The notes: generated by a model from the letters alone, not told the origin. A stretch of DNA of 64,000 bases from CAYSAQ01 sp964429235 (GCA_964429235.1 CAYSAQ010000006.1:1-64000), one strand, 5' to 3'; shown: positions 8,773-17,825, numbered from the stretch's first letter. Made by a program: numbers and translations.

Positions 8773-10255
8773 AAATTTTTACTCTCCTATTCGGTTCTTT
8801 GCCAACACTTTGACTGATAAAGCCATGTGCTGTTATTAACTGATGCTGAAATCTTCTTAGAAATGAATTTGCTTCTGGCAATTCTACAGCCGTAGATGAT
8901 TTTTTATATTTTTTTATTGCTGCAAATACTAAAGTCTCTGCTTCCAGAGTATCATTACCTTCGTCGCCTATTCGGAAATAAAACCTTACAAACTTAGTTA
9001 ACTGAGGAAATGTTGATGATTTAACTGCATGAACTGGTATGTTGTGATTTCGGCCATACTTCGCTATATTTGTATTTCTTTTCAAATGTGACTTAGTGGT
9101 CAGAATAATATCCGCATCTTCAGGCTTATTAACAACTCTTCCAGGCAAGCCTAGTGAGTCCATGGCAAGTTCAAAATTAGCTCTATTAATAGCAAACAAA
9201 AAGAACCTAGAAGTCTTATCTTCTGCCATCAAGCCATTATGAAACGCCGACAAAGGCTCCGCTACCTCTACAGTTACGACACCATCTCCTCGAATAGTTC
9301 TTATTTCAGGAGATATAGGCTTATCCCTCAATATTAAATCTACTGTAGCAGCTACATCTCTATAACAATGTAGTAATTCTCTATTTTTTATCTCTACTAA
9401 GATATCAAAGGTTGGCTTAGATGCCCTCTCTAATACGGTCTTCTGTGTGCCTCTTCTCCTGGCCTCTTCATCTCCTAAAGTAGCAGTCTCTATACTGCCT
9501 AATAGATCTGATAATGTAGGATTCTTTATTAAATTATGAATTGTCTGTCCATGTGCTGTTGCTATCAACTGAACTCCACGTTCAGCAATAGTTCTAGCTG
9601 CTCTAGCCTCTGCTTCTGTTCCTATCTCATCTACAATAATTACTTCTGGCATATGGTTCTGCACAGCCTCAATCATAACATTATGCTGCATTTCAACATG
9701 TTTAACCTGCATTCTTCTTGCATCACCAATTCCTGGGTGTGGAATATCTCCCTCTCCAGCAATCTCATTGGAAGTATCCACTACTACTACGCGCTTCCCT
9801 CTTTCAGCTAAAAGCCTTGCAGCTTCACGCAACTTAGTTGTTTTTCCACTTCCAGGAGGTCCTAATAATAAAATAGAATGATCAGTATTAAGCAAATCCA
9901 TGATAACTTCTGCTGATCCATAGATAGCTCTACCAACTCTAATAGTAAGCCCAACTATCCTATCCTGACGATTCTTAATTGCAGATATTCTATGCAATGT
10001 TCTATCTAAACCAGCTCTATTATCTTCAGAAAAAAAAGAAAGTTTATCGACTACTGAGTCTATATCTTTTAGAGCAGCAATATGCTCTAATTTATAACTA
10101 TTCTGCCCCTCTCTAATCTCAATAAATCGGCCATAATCAATAATAACTTCATCTACTTTCTCTAGCTCTGTTTTCTCTTTTATTGCTGCAACTATAAAGT
10201 CTGGCAACACCTCTAATAAGCTTAAGAAATCCTGAAGATTGGTTGTTTCTTGCAT
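8753..10255 (-). CDS. R3H-domain AAA ATPase (SpoIIIAA/Ycf45-like)
   Basis: The 500-residue protein has an ATPase domain with Walker A GPPGSGKTT near residue 132 and Walker B VIIVDEIGTEAEA near 208. The central ATPase resembles SpoIIIAA, and the full layout matches the single-stranded-nucleic-acid-binding R3H proteins (Ycf45 in plastids and cyanobacteria). The C-terminus, around residues 455-500, has RRFQHQLITAHGF, fitting an R3H-type nucleic-acid motif. The function in bacteria is not well established. It lies between HU and tmk. No sporulation genes are visible, so a sporulation role is unlikely. Confidence 0.85.
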   Translation of the reverse strand: MQETTNLQDFLSLLEVLPDFIVAAIKEKTELEKVDEVIIDYGRFIEIREGQNSYKLEHIAALKDIDSVVDKLSFFSEDNRAGLDRTLHRISAIKNRQDRIVGLTIRVGRAIYGSAEVIMDLLNTDHSILLLGPPGSGKTTKLREAARLLAERGKRVVVVDTSNEIAGEGDIPHPGIGDARRMQVKHVEMQHNVMIEAVQNHMPEVIIVDEIGTEAEARAARTIAERGVQLIATAHGQTIHNLIKNPTLSDLLGSIETATLGDEEARRRGTQKTVLERASKPTFDILVEIKNRELLHCYRDVAATVDLILRDKPISPEIRTIRGDGVVTVEVAEPLSAFHNGLMAEDKTSRFFLFAINRANFELAMDSLGLPGRVVNKPEDADIILTTKSHLKRNTNIAKYGRNHNIPVHAVKSSTFPQLTKFVRFYFRIGDEGNDTLEAETLVFAAIKKYKKSSTAVELPEANSFLRRFQHQLITAHGFISQSVGKEPNRRVKIYGKKEI

Positions 10256-10257
10256 TG

Positions 10258-10533
10258 TTATCCTCGTACCGTCCCTTTTAATTTACTTCCTGCTTTAAAT
10301 CCAACATATTTACTTGCCGGTATAATTATTTTTTCATGGGTTATTGGGCTTCGACCTTCTCTTTCTGGCCTTTCTCTTAATTCAAAAGAACCAAAACCAA
10401 CCAAATGCACTTTGCCTTCTTTTTTTAAAGCAGCAATAATCTCATCAAAACAATTCTCGACTACAGACTTAACATCTTTCTTTTTAAGATCAACATTTTC
10501 CGTTATCCTATCAATTAAAACTTTCTTATTCAC
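10258..10533 (-). CDS. HU-family DNA-binding protein
   Basis: The 91-residue histone-like protein starts MNKKVLIDRITENVDLKKKD. It carries the HU signature GFGSFELRERPEREGRSP near residues 46-63, where the conserved arginines and proline enter the DNA minor groove. It begins inside the last codons of recR (eight-base overlap) and ends three bases before the R3H ATPase start. Its role is nucleoid compaction and DNA bending. Whether it is HU or IHF-like cannot be told from sequence alone. Confidence 0.95.
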   Translation of the reverse strand: MNKKVLIDRITENVDLKKKDVKSVVENCFDEIIAALKKEGKVHLVGFGSFELRERPEREGRSPITHEKIIIPASKYVGFKAGSKLKGTVRG

Positions 10534-11131
10534 CTATCTTAGTTCTCCCTTCAAATGCTCTTCCTAAAGTAACCTCATCAGCCCACTCTAGTTCTCCCCC
10601 TACTGGGATGCCATAAGCAATCTGACTCATACTTAATTCTAATGGAGACAAAAGCTTTTTTAAATACAACATAGTTGCCTCACCCTCAATAGTTGGTTTT
10701 AAAGCAAAAATAACTTCTTCAAATGAACCTTTATCAATCCGTGCTAATAACTCTCTTATCCTGAGGCTATCTGGACCTATACCATCTAAAGGAGAAATCA
10801 CACCACCCAAAACATGGTACAACCCCTTATGGCGCCCCATGCCTTCAATAGCTAATAAATCTTTCTGATCACTAACTACGCATATGCAATTATTGCTTCT
10901 TTTATGATCAGTACAAATTGAACAATCATCATCTTTAGAAACTAAAGCAAAACAACTCTTACAAAACCTCACATTATCTTTTAACTCTGCGATACTGTTA
11001 GCAAGAACTGCAACCTCATCTTTAGGCAAAGTTAATAGGTAAAAAGACATTCTCTGAGCTGTTCTTTTGCCTATACCTGGCATTTTTGAAAACTCATGAA
11101 TTATGTCATTTAATGGATTTTCATATTCCAA
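10526..11131 (-). CDS. recR: Recombination protein RecR
   Basis: RecR acts with RecO and RecF to load RecA on gapped DNA. The 201-residue protein has the helix-hairpin-helix PGIGKRTAQRM near residue 18, the zinc-finger cysteines CKSC and CSIC near residues 57-72, and a Toprim domain (CVVSDQKDLLAIE near residue 82). It follows ybaB by two bases, the very common ybaB-recR pairing. dnaX, which often precedes ybaB, is absent here. Confidence 0.97.
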   Translation of the reverse strand: MEYENPLNDIIHEFSKMPGIGKRTAQRMSFYLLTLPKDEVAVLANSIAELKDNVRFCKSCFALVSKDDDCSICTDHKRSNNCICVVSDQKDLLAIEGMGRHKGLYHVLGGVISPLDGIGPDSLRIRELLARIDKGSFEEVIFALKPTIEGEATMLYLKKLLSPLELSMSQIAYGIPVGGELEWADEVTLGRAFEGRTKIGE

Positions 11132-11133
11132 TT

Positions 11134-11412
11134 TTATCCAAGCCCTGGGATATTTAGGCCTTTAAATTGACCTGCTGATTTCATAGTAACTTCTTGAAAT
11201 GCTTTATTAATTGTATCTTTTATAAGAACTGGAAGTTTTTTAGTATCTACTCCATCTGCAATCTTTAAATCCTTAAGCTTCATGTCACCTGACATAACAA
11301 CTGTTACTTCATTATTTTTTGAACTTACTTCTATATTCAGCTTTTTAAGTTCCTTCATCTGCTTCTTCATATCGCCTAACTGTTTCATCATATCGCCCAT
11401 ATTACCTAACAT
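11134..11412 (-). CDS. YbaB/EbfC-family nucleoid-associated protein
   Basis: This small DNA-binding protein of 92 residues starts at the ATG at 11410-11412. GGAGG sits six bases before this ATG, while the ATG at 11416-11418 directly abuts the Shine-Dalgarno sequence. The sequence begins MLGNMGDMMKQLGDMKKQMK, as in YbaB, then shows the SGDMKLKDLKI core. It is first in the ybaB-recR-HU run. Confidence 0.93.
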   Translation of the reverse strand: MLGNMGDMMKQLGDMKKQMKELKKLNIEVSSKNNEVTVVMSGDMKLKDLKIADGVDTKKLPVLIKDTINKAFQEVTMKSAGQFKGLNIPGLG

Positions 11413-11529
11413 CTGCATCCTCCAAATTTTTATTTCTATAATTATTATAGCGTTTTAATGCTATTTTTAAAAATAATAATACACCTAGAATTTGCGATAG
11501 TTATGAGAAAATAAAGGCTTTAAGGTATT

Positions 11530-12360
11530 TTATACTTTAACGCTATCAAGTAGCATTGAAAATCTATTTAAGATAACACTTGGAGAAGACTCTACAACTT
11601 TTTTATCCTGCATGCCAAAAGTTCTATAAGCAGTTTGCTTCAAGCTATTACCTACTTTTGTCTTTGGATAAGCCACAGAAATAGGACTTCTTTTCTGAAT
11701 AGACTCTTTAACAGTAAGCGGATCCTCTAATACAAACCCATAATTCTTTAAAGAATGTTTCAAGAACTTTTCAGAAGCCATATTCAGCTTTCTAAATACC
11801 GTATCAGCTTCTGCTGCATTCCTAACTCTATTAATAACAACTCCGATATCATCAGACTTTTTATTCATTCGCATTACCTTAATAATTGCATATGCATCAG
11901 AAAGTGAAGTTAAATCTGGAGTAGCTACAACAATGGTTCTGTCAGCAATTGATATAAACTTCATAACATTATGAGACATGCCTGCTTCCGTATCCAATAT
12001 TATTAAGTCATAATCTTTATCCAATTCATTCAGCTGTTCTGTAAATTTATGTCTCTTCGCATGTGAAATATTTGAAAGCTTAAAAATACCAGAAGCTCCA
12101 GGAATAATATCTATTCCACCTGGACCTTTAATTATTACATCTTTAATAGATTTTTTATTTGAAACTACATCCATAATATCGTGGTCAGGATAAACTCCTG
12201 TAACAATATGAACGTTTGCCATACCCAAATCACCATCTAAAATAAGAGTCTTTTTACCCATCATAACGGCTTCAATAGCTAAATTAACAGAAAATAAAGT
12301 TTTACCAACTCCACCTTTTCCGCTTGTAACTGCTATTAACTCAGTATTTCGTGAACTCAT
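11530..12360 (-). CDS. flhG: MinD-like ATPase FlhG (FleN/YlxH)
   Basis: FlhG is a MinD-type ATPase that limits flagellar number and place, usually with FlhF. I start it at the ATG at 12358-12360, behind GGAGGGAAGT; an upstream ATG would add 33 residues that read as promoter DNA. The 276-residue protein has the deviant Walker A GKGGVGKT at 14-21, switch I LILDGDLGMANVH near residue 40 and LIILDTEAG near residue 121. It lies just upstream of the flagellar operon end and has its own promoter (12418-12446). flhF is not in the window. Confidence 0.88.
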   Translation of the reverse strand: MSSRNTELIAVTSGKGGVGKTLFSVNLAIEAVMMGKKTLILDGDLGMANVHIVTGVYPDHDIMDVVSNKKSIKDVIIKGPGGIDIIPGASGIFKLSNISHAKRHKFTEQLNELDKDYDLIILDTEAGMSHNVMKFISIADRTIVVATPDLTSLSDAYAIIKVMRMNKKSDDIGVVINRVRNAAEADTVFRKLNMASEKFLKHSLKNYGFVLEDPLTVKESIQKRSPISVAYPKTKVGNSLKQTAYRTFGMQDKKVVESSPSVILNRFSMLLDSVKV

Positions 12361-12417
12361 ACTTCCCTCCGATATTTCAATGGAATCCCCACTAGTTGTA
12401 AATGTGAACATATATCT

Positions 12418-12446
12418 ATTATACACACCACATATAGAGTAATCAA
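12418..12446 (-). promoter_or_regulatory. Promoter for flhG
   Basis: On the minus strand, TTGATT (12441-12446) and TATAAT (12418-12423) are separated by 17 bases. It gives an untranslated leader of about 50 bases that contains the Shine-Dalgarno sequence. It is back to back with the promoter of the acetyltransferase gene. Confidence 0.65.
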
Positions 12447-12453
12447 GCGCATG

Positions 12454-12482
12454 TTGCATAAAAATGACATATCACTTATAAT
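12454..12482 (+). promoter_or_regulatory. Promoter for the ArgA-like gene, leaderless type
   Basis: TTGCAT (12454-12459) and TATAAT (12477-12482) are 17 bases apart. The ATG of the acetyltransferase follows after only six bases, so transcription should begin at or next to the start codon. Confidence 0.65.
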
Positions 12483-12488
12483 GAACCG

Positions 12489-12956
12489 ATGGTCAATAAA
12501 AATATTATTATCAATAAAGCATCTATAGCAGATGCCCCAGCAATAAAAAACATCTTAGACAAGTATGCTGATGAAAGAAAGCTACTTTCTCGTTCGCTAC
12601 AACACATACTTGAAAATATAAGAGATTTTCACATAGCAACTATTGATAACAAAATTATTGGAACATGTGCCTTAAAGGTATCTACTAATGAATTAGCTGA
12701 AGTGAAATCTATGGCTGTAAGTGAAACTAATATAGGACAAGGCATCGGAGCTCTATTACTAAGCAGAGTAATAGAAGAAGGGGAATCACTTGGTATAACC
12801 AATTTTTTTGCGCTTACTTATATACCTGACTTCTTTTATAAATATGGATTTAAAGAGATTGCAAAAGAAGCACTACCTCACAAAATATGGACTGAATGTA
12901 TTCATTGTCCATTTTTCCCAAACTGTAACGAAACTGCAGTAATCCTGGAAAAGTAA
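12489..12956 (+). CDS. ArgA-like amino-acid N-acetyltransferase (GNAT)
   Basis: The 155-residue single-domain GNAT protein probably acetylates glutamate, the first step of arginine synthesis. It shows the acetyl-CoA loop around IGQGIGALLLSRVIEEGES near residue 82. The C-terminal PHKIWTECIHCPFFPNC near residues 130-146 is typical of the short ArgA-type synthases. It stands alone between divergent flhG and fliI. There is no Shine-Dalgarno sequence, and the -10 box six bases upstream suggests a leaderless mRNA. argC, argG and argH elsewhere in the window make the arginine role likely, but substrate choice is inferred. Confidence 0.8.
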   Translation: MVNKNIIINKASIADAPAIKNILDKYADERKLLSRSLQHILENIRDFHIATIDNKIIGTCALKVSTNELAEVKSMAVSETNIGQGIGALLLSRVIEEGESLGITNFFALTYIPDFFYKYGFKEIAKEALPHKIWTECIHCPFFPNCNETAVILEK

Positions 12957-12987
12957 TCCAAAGATGCACAAGCATCAGGGGTATTAA

Positions 12988-14436
12988 TTAGAAATCATCA
13001 AAATCTATATCATCAAAGTCTAAATCATCTCCAAGCAAATCATCATTAGATGAACTAGAAGGTGTTTTTGGCATTGAAGTCGTAGACACACTTCCTCCAG
13101 TACCTTTACCCATTATAGATATTATCTGTTGCACTGCTTGCTCAAAAGGATGATTCTCGTGAGTACCTTGTCTTAAAAACTGGTTAACTGGATCTATCTT
13201 ATCAATAGCCCAATCAACTTTAGGGTTGCTGCCACTCACATAGGCTCCGATATTAATAAGGTCTTCTGCCTCTACATATCTCGCCAAAACCTCTCTAAGC
13301 AATCCAGCAGCCTTCATATGATCATCACTATTTATACTAGTAAACAGACGACTTACACTCGCATTTACATCCACTGATGGAAAATGATTCTTTGCCGCTA
13401 TCTCTCTAGAAAGGATAATATGTCCATCTAAAATACCTCTAGCAGTGTCAGCAATTGGCTCATCCATATCACTACCTTCAACTAGTATTGTATAAATTGC
13501 AGTAATCGTCCCTTTTGGACTTGTCCCTGTACGCTCCATTAGGCGAGGCATCAATGCAAACACAGAAGGTGGATAACCTTTTGTAGTAGGAGGCTCTCCA
13601 GTTGCCAAGCCAACCTCTCTCTGAGCCATTGCATACCTTGTAGTACTGTCCATCATAAACAAGACACTCTTGCCTTGATCTCTAAAAAATTCAGCCATTG
13701 CGGTACCAACAAGAGCTCCTTTAAGCCTAATAAGTGGTGGCTTATCTGAAGTAGCAACTACAACCACAGATTTCTTTAACCCCTCTTCTCCTAATGACTC
13801 TTCAATAAAATCACGAACCTCACGTCCTCTTTCCCCAATTAAAGCAATAACTACAACATCAGCTTCAGACTGCCTGGCAAGCTGACCCATAAGTGTAGAT
13901 TTACCTACACCAGACCCAGCAAATATGCCAATACGCTGGCCTTTGCCAAATGTAAGCAATCCATCTATAACTCTAACGCCTGTTTTCAACACCTCTGTAA
14001 TTCTTGGTCTTTTAACAGGGTCTGGAGGCTCATTATCCAATGGGTATTCTGTTTCATAGTCTAGCTCACCTAAATCATCAATAGGATCGCCTAGCCCATC
14101 AAGAACCCTGCCCAACAAACCGTAACCAACCTTAACCCTCATAGGTTTACCAGTTGAATAAACCAAGTTTCCAGGACCTATACCTTCAATTGGACCAAAA
14201 GGCATAAGCAAAACCTTGCCTTCTTTAAAACCAACAACTTCAGAACGAAGAGTTTTATCTTTATTTAGTTGTATTAAACAAATATCGCCAACACGAGCTC
14301 CTTGCAGATGAGCTTCGATTACTAGTCCTACGACCTCAATAACCTTGCCTACAACCTTATTAAGTGGTTCCATGCCATTAATTTTTTTTATATAACGGGA
14401 AAAATCTACTCTAGGATTATCAGAACTCATCGTCAT
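12988..14436 (-). CDS. fliI: Flagellar export ATPase FliI
   Basis: FliI is the F1-beta-like ATPase of the flagellar type III exporter. The 482-residue protein has Walker A GSGVGKST near residue 176, and later GERGREVRDFIEE, DSTTRYAMAQREVG and the PSVFALMPRLMERTG region. It overlaps fliH by 17 bases. The last 25 residues are an Asp-rich tail (DDLLGDDLDFDDIDFDDF) after a Ser/Thr-rich linker, beyond the usual C-terminus of about 440-450 residues. A second ATG two codons downstream is equally usable as start. Confidence 0.96.
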   Translation of the reverse strand: MTMSSDNPRVDFSRYIKKINGMEPLNKVVGKVIEVVGLVIEAHLQGARVGDICLIQLNKDKTLRSEVVGFKEGKVLLMPFGPIEGIGPGNLVYSTGKPMRVKVGYGLLGRVLDGLGDPIDDLGELDYETEYPLDNEPPDPVKRPRITEVLKTGVRVIDGLLTFGKGQRIGIFAGSGVGKSTLMGQLARQSEADVVVIALIGERGREVRDFIEESLGEEGLKKSVVVVATSDKPPLIRLKGALVGTAMAEFFRDQGKSVLFMMDSTTRYAMAQREVGLATGEPPTTKGYPPSVFALMPRLMERTGTSPKGTITAIYTILVEGSDMDEPIADTARGILDGHIILSREIAAKNHFPSVDVNASVSRLFTSINSDDHMKAAGLLREVLARYVEAEDLINIGAYVSGSNPKVDWAIDKIDPVNQFLRQGTHENHPFEQAVQQIISIMGKGTGGSVSTTSMPKTPSSSSNDDLLGDDLDFDDIDFDDF

Positions 14437-15427
14437 CTGTTAAAAAATCAAAAGAATCATCATCCAAATCATCATCCAAAGACAAAACATCATCTTTGCC
14501 TTTAAAAATATCATCACTAGCATCTTCTTCTTTAGGCACAACATCAATCACATCATCAGAACTCTCTACTAGGTCAGCTTCTTCATCACAATCTTTAATG
14601 CTACATATTAAATCTTTAATAGACTCAAATTTAGACTCTATGCGAGAATCTATTACTCCAAAATCTGCCTCAACTAAACAACCACCTTCAGAAATATCAT
14701 TATCTCCAACAATATTACATTCCTTAATAGAAATAAATTCAGATAATAATTTTGATTTATTTTCTTCTAAATGATCAACATTTTTTGGATTCACCTTAAT
14801 TGTGAGCTGATGTCCACTGGATACCGGAGCCAAAGCCTCTTTTACTACTTTAACCATAATATCTTTATCTAACTCTATGGATTCTGACAAAAGTTTCTTA
14901 ACAATTGAATCTAAAAGATCAATCAAAAATGGCTCTGTGCTTTTAAAAATATCGTTTTTATAATCATCTAGCTCTTTAAACTTTTCTAATAGTTTATATA
15001 ATTCATTTTCATAATCTTTTCTAGCCTTATCGTAATCGGCACGTCCTTCAGCATCACCCTGTTTTAATCCATCTACTTTACCTTGAGCTATGCCTTCTTT
15101 ATACCCAACATCATAACCATCAGCCTTAGCCTTTTCTTTCAATGCATCAACATCAGAAAACAACGATTGCTTATCTTGGTCTATAAAAGCGATCTTCTCT
15201 GCTAAAACTTTTTCACGCTCATGCAGTTGAGCTTTCTCATGTTCTAATTGAATGCGATATTCCTCTGCCTCTTTCATTATTTCTGATTTCAGCAAAGCTA
15301 TCTCTTCTTCAATCTTTTCTTTAGGCAAGGAAACGTTAAGTTGGAACTTCTGGGAAATGGGTTTAATAATAGGCTTCCTGCCTACTCCCTCACCATAACT
15401 AAGTTGGTTCTTTTTTATTAAAGACAT
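14420..15427 (-). CDS. fliH: Flagellar assembly protein FliH
   Basis: FliH is the peripheral stalk-like regulator of FliI. The 335-residue protein has a long charged coiled coil (about residues 35-110) with the Gly-repeat segment GYDVGYKEGIAQGKVDGLKQ near 105-125, then a conserved C-terminal FliH domain (ISEGGCLVEADFGVIDSRI near 245). It is longer than usual because of an acidic C-terminal tail with SLDDDLDDDSFDFLTDDDEF. That tail resembles the one on FliI. Position between the short fliG-like gene and fliI supports the call. Confidence 0.85.
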   Translation of the reverse strand: MSLIKKNQLSYGEGVGRKPIIKPISQKFQLNVSLPKEKIEEEIALLKSEIMKEAEEYRIQLEHEKAQLHEREKVLAEKIAFIDQDKQSLFSDVDALKEKAKADGYDVGYKEGIAQGKVDGLKQGDAEGRADYDKARKDYENELYKLLEKFKELDDYKNDIFKSTEPFLIDLLDSIVKKLLSESIELDKDIMVKVVKEALAPVSSGHQLTIKVNPKNVDHLEENKSKLLSEFISIKECNIVGDNDISEGGCLVEADFGVIDSRIESKFESIKDLICSIKDCDEEADLVESSDDVIDVVPKEEDASDDIFKGKDDVLSLDDDLDDDSFDFLTDDDEF

Positions 15428-15428
15428 A

Positions 15429-15956
15429 CTATCCCTTATCTTCTTGTTTTATAAGGTCTTTCATCTTCTCAATAAATTCCATTTTTAATTTGACCTCTAC
15501 ACTCTCAAGAATTGAAGTTTTTTTAATTGACCTTAAAACCTCAACCCCTTCTTGTTTCATCTTTTCTATTAATTTTTCTTTTTTATCATTATGAAAAAAA
15601 CCTAACAACAAACTCTGAAACATTGGTTTCTCTGATTTAATTACTGCAAAGGCAATATTTACTGGAACTTCTTCTAAAAAATGATCATCTGAAAGCAAAA
15701 CAAGCTTATCTGTTGTTGATTCTTCCTCTAATATCTCATCTTCTTTATCAAAATCAAGCGATTCCTCATCTCTCAAAATATTATCTAAAACAAAAGCATC
15801 AATATCATCAGGAAGAGGAAGCTGTCCTCTCAATGGCAGCACATCATCTTGCACCTTTGTAAATACATCCTCTGGCAGCTGCCGAAGTATATTATCAGAA
15901 AATACCTCGCCTAACATTGAAAATACAATTATTGCTTTTTGCTTATTGTTAAACAT
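15429..15956 (-). CDS. Short FliG-like protein
   Basis: The 175-residue protein sits exactly where fliG is expected, between fliF and fliH. Its start, KQKAIIVFSMLGEVFSDNILRQ, looks like the FliG N-terminal domain that binds FliF. A later stretch, AFAVIKSEKPMFQSLLLGFF near residue 102, resembles the armadillo-like FliG repeats. FliG is normally about 330-340 residues. The C-terminal torque domain with its charged EE/RR and ED motifs is absent, and an acidic linker lies at about residues 60-85. It overlaps fliF by eight bases. It may be a FliF-capping adaptor while a full FliG is encoded elsewhere. Confidence 0.6.
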   Translation of the reverse strand: MFNNKQKAIIVFSMLGEVFSDNILRQLPEDVFTKVQDDVLPLRGQLPLPDDIDAFVLDNILRDEESLDFDKEDEILEEESTTDKLVLLSDDHFLEEVPVNIAFAVIKSEKPMFQSLLLGFFHNDKKEKLIEKMKQEGVEVLRSIKKTSILESVEVKLKMEFIEKMKDLIKQEDKG

Positions 15957-17481
15957 TGTCGTCTTCTCTCATCCATTTAATAATCTTTTTCACTACAAGC
16001 TCTTCGTTATTATTTATAAATGATCTGAATTTCTCTAAAGCAAAATCCACATCTTGCTCCCTAGATTCCATTTCTTGCACAGGTATCACTGGCTCTTCAG
16101 ATTCCGCTTCTTCTTGTTCATACACATTGGCACTAGACAGAAAATAAACCACAAAAACAATTGCTCCTGATGCTAAAAGCAGCAAACCTAATACAATGAA
16201 TATCCAAGATAATGAGTTTTTCTTTTCATTAGCATAACTGTTTTCTACCAAATTTAAATTATCTACAACAACATTTTCAGTTGCTCTCAAGTCTTGTGTT
16301 GCTTCAATATTCACAAAAGGCATAAGCTCCAATACTATTTTGTCTCTACCTTTAACATAAGCAATCACGGATGAAACCAACTTAAAGGTACTCTGTTTTA
16401 ATTCTTGACTGAAATTCAATTCTGAATTATCACTATCTAATATAATTGCTACATTAATTCTACCTATTTCATAAGGAGCGCTCTCCTTATATGATTCAGT
16501 AAGTGTAACATTCACATAAATCATAAAAGAACCGTCAGGATAAAGACCATCTAATACATCTTCAACCTTTTGGGTGTAGTCTTTTTCATAATCATCTTTT
16601 AACTCTTTTTTAAACTTCAATAAAAGTTCTAACGGAGACTCTTGTTCGCCATCAGCAACCCTTAGTAGTCTCATGAAATTACCAGCATCTTTAGTAATCA
16701 TGTCTTTTTTTATCATTTCACTAAGAATTTCACCTTTATTATCTATAACTGTAACATTTTCAGGAGTTACGTTTTCAACAGAACTTGCCACCAAATGCAT
16801 AATTCCACGTACTTTCTGATCAGTTATTCCATAACCCTCTTCTATATTCAAAATTACAGATGTTGAACCAGGAACCTTTTCTCCAAACAATGTCTTTGCA
16901 GGCATAACTATCTGAACCCTCGCACTCTGGATATGTTCCATTGTTGATATTATTCTGGAAAGCTCTCCACTGACTGCTCTCATATATTTAATTCTTCTAT
17001 CATAGTCAGTAGCACCAAGACCAGCAGCTTCATCAAATATTTCAAAGCCAACTATTCCACCTTCTGGCAAACCCAGCTGCGCCATTTTCAACTTAATCTC
17101 ATCTGCAAACTCTTTTGGAACTGCAATATTAGTAATTCGACCATCTTTTACTGACTCAAAAGGCATATTTTCATAGCTTAATACTTTTCTAATCTGTGCC
17201 GCATCCATAGGAGTAAGCTCCGCAAAGGCAGGAACAAACTTATATTTTTTATTAATCTGCTGCTTTGATGTTTGGTTTGGATCTTGTGCAGCGTTAACTG
17301 ACTTCTGACGCACAAAGAATCCTACGCCAATTAATACTGCAAGTAATAGCACAAAAACGGCTATACCAACTTGCACCCATATATTAGAAAAAAGACCTAA
17401 AGTACTGGAGGAAAAAGACTCTAGTTCTTCACCATCTTCCTCGGGCGTATCTGCAACTTCTTGTTCATCTATATCTACCAT
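15949..17481 (-). CDS. fliF: Flagellar MS-ring protein FliF
   Basis: FliF forms the MS ring in the inner membrane around the export gate. The 510-residue protein has an N-terminal cytoplasmic stretch, a membrane segment at about 35-55, the conserved ring-building motif region (NMPFESVKDG near 108, LPEGGIVGFEIFD near 140, SARVQIVMP near 188), a variable periplasmic middle, and a second membrane segment at about 427-450. The C-terminal tail normally contacts FliG. It follows fliE by nine bases. Length is slightly below the usual 530-560. Confidence 0.95.
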   Translation of the reverse strand: MVDIDEQEVADTPEEDGEELESFSSSTLGLFSNIWVQVGIAVFVLLLAVLIGVGFFVRQKSVNAAQDPNQTSKQQINKKYKFVPAFAELTPMDAAQIRKVLSYENMPFESVKDGRITNIAVPKEFADEIKLKMAQLGLPEGGIVGFEIFDEAAGLGATDYDRRIKYMRAVSGELSRIISTMEHIQSARVQIVMPAKTLFGEKVPGSTSVILNIEEGYGITDQKVRGIMHLVASSVENVTPENVTVIDNKGEILSEMIKKDMITKDAGNFMRLLRVADGEQESPLELLLKFKKELKDDYEKDYTQKVEDVLDGLYPDGSFMIYVNVTLTESYKESAPYEIGRINVAIILDSDNSELNFSQELKQSTFKLVSSVIAYVKGRDKIVLELMPFVNIEATQDLRATENVVVDNLNLVENSYANEKKNSLSWIFIVLGLLLLASGAIVFVVYFLSSANVYEQEEAESEEPVIPVQEMESREQDVDFALEKFRSFINNNEELVVKKIIKWMREDDNV

Positions 17482-17490
17482 ATTCTATTA

Positions 17491-17823
17491 TTATACAGCC
17501 ATTTGCAGAATTTCTTTAGTAGTTTGCACTGCAGAATTTATTACAGTCAATGCAAGACTAATAGAAACATTGGCTTTTTCCATCTCAATCATAACTTCCT
17601 CAAGCCCTACTTTACCCTGAACATAATCCTCTACAAGCGTCTCTGCCTTCATTTCTTGAGCACTTATTCTATTCAAACTTTCTACTGCTTTATCAAGTGT
17701 AACCTTGAATAAGTTCTCTTTTAAATCTAAGCTTTCGCTTGCTGGAGTCTTTATTGAATAAATATTATATAGGCCTTCAGCCTTTGATATTCCTGTTTTA
17801 TCTATATTGATTCCACCAGCCAT
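17491..17823 (-). CDS. fliE: Flagellar hook-basal body protein FliE
   Basis: FliE is the small adaptor that links the MS ring to the rod and is among the first exported proteins. The 110-residue protein has the typical helical C-terminal half ending in ISLALTVINSAVQTTKEILQ. It follows flgC after two bases, giving the standard flgB-flgC-fliE-fliF order. The N-terminal part is divergent but length and position fit well. Confidence 0.92.
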   Translation of the reverse strand: MAGGINIDKTGISKAEGLYNIYSIKTPASESLDLKENLFKVTLDKAVESLNRISAQEMKAETLVEDYVQGKVGLEEVMIEMEKANVSISLALTVINSAVQTTKEILQMAV

Positions 17824-17825
17824 AA

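Noticed and set aside
8753..10255. Sporulation protein SpoIIIAA
   Set aside because: The ATPase resembles it, but the R3H-type C-terminus, length and absence of other spoIIIA genes point to the Ycf45-like family.
12963..12976. Terminator between the ArgA-like gene and fliI
   Set aside because: GATGC/GCATC is only a five-base stem without a U run on either strand.
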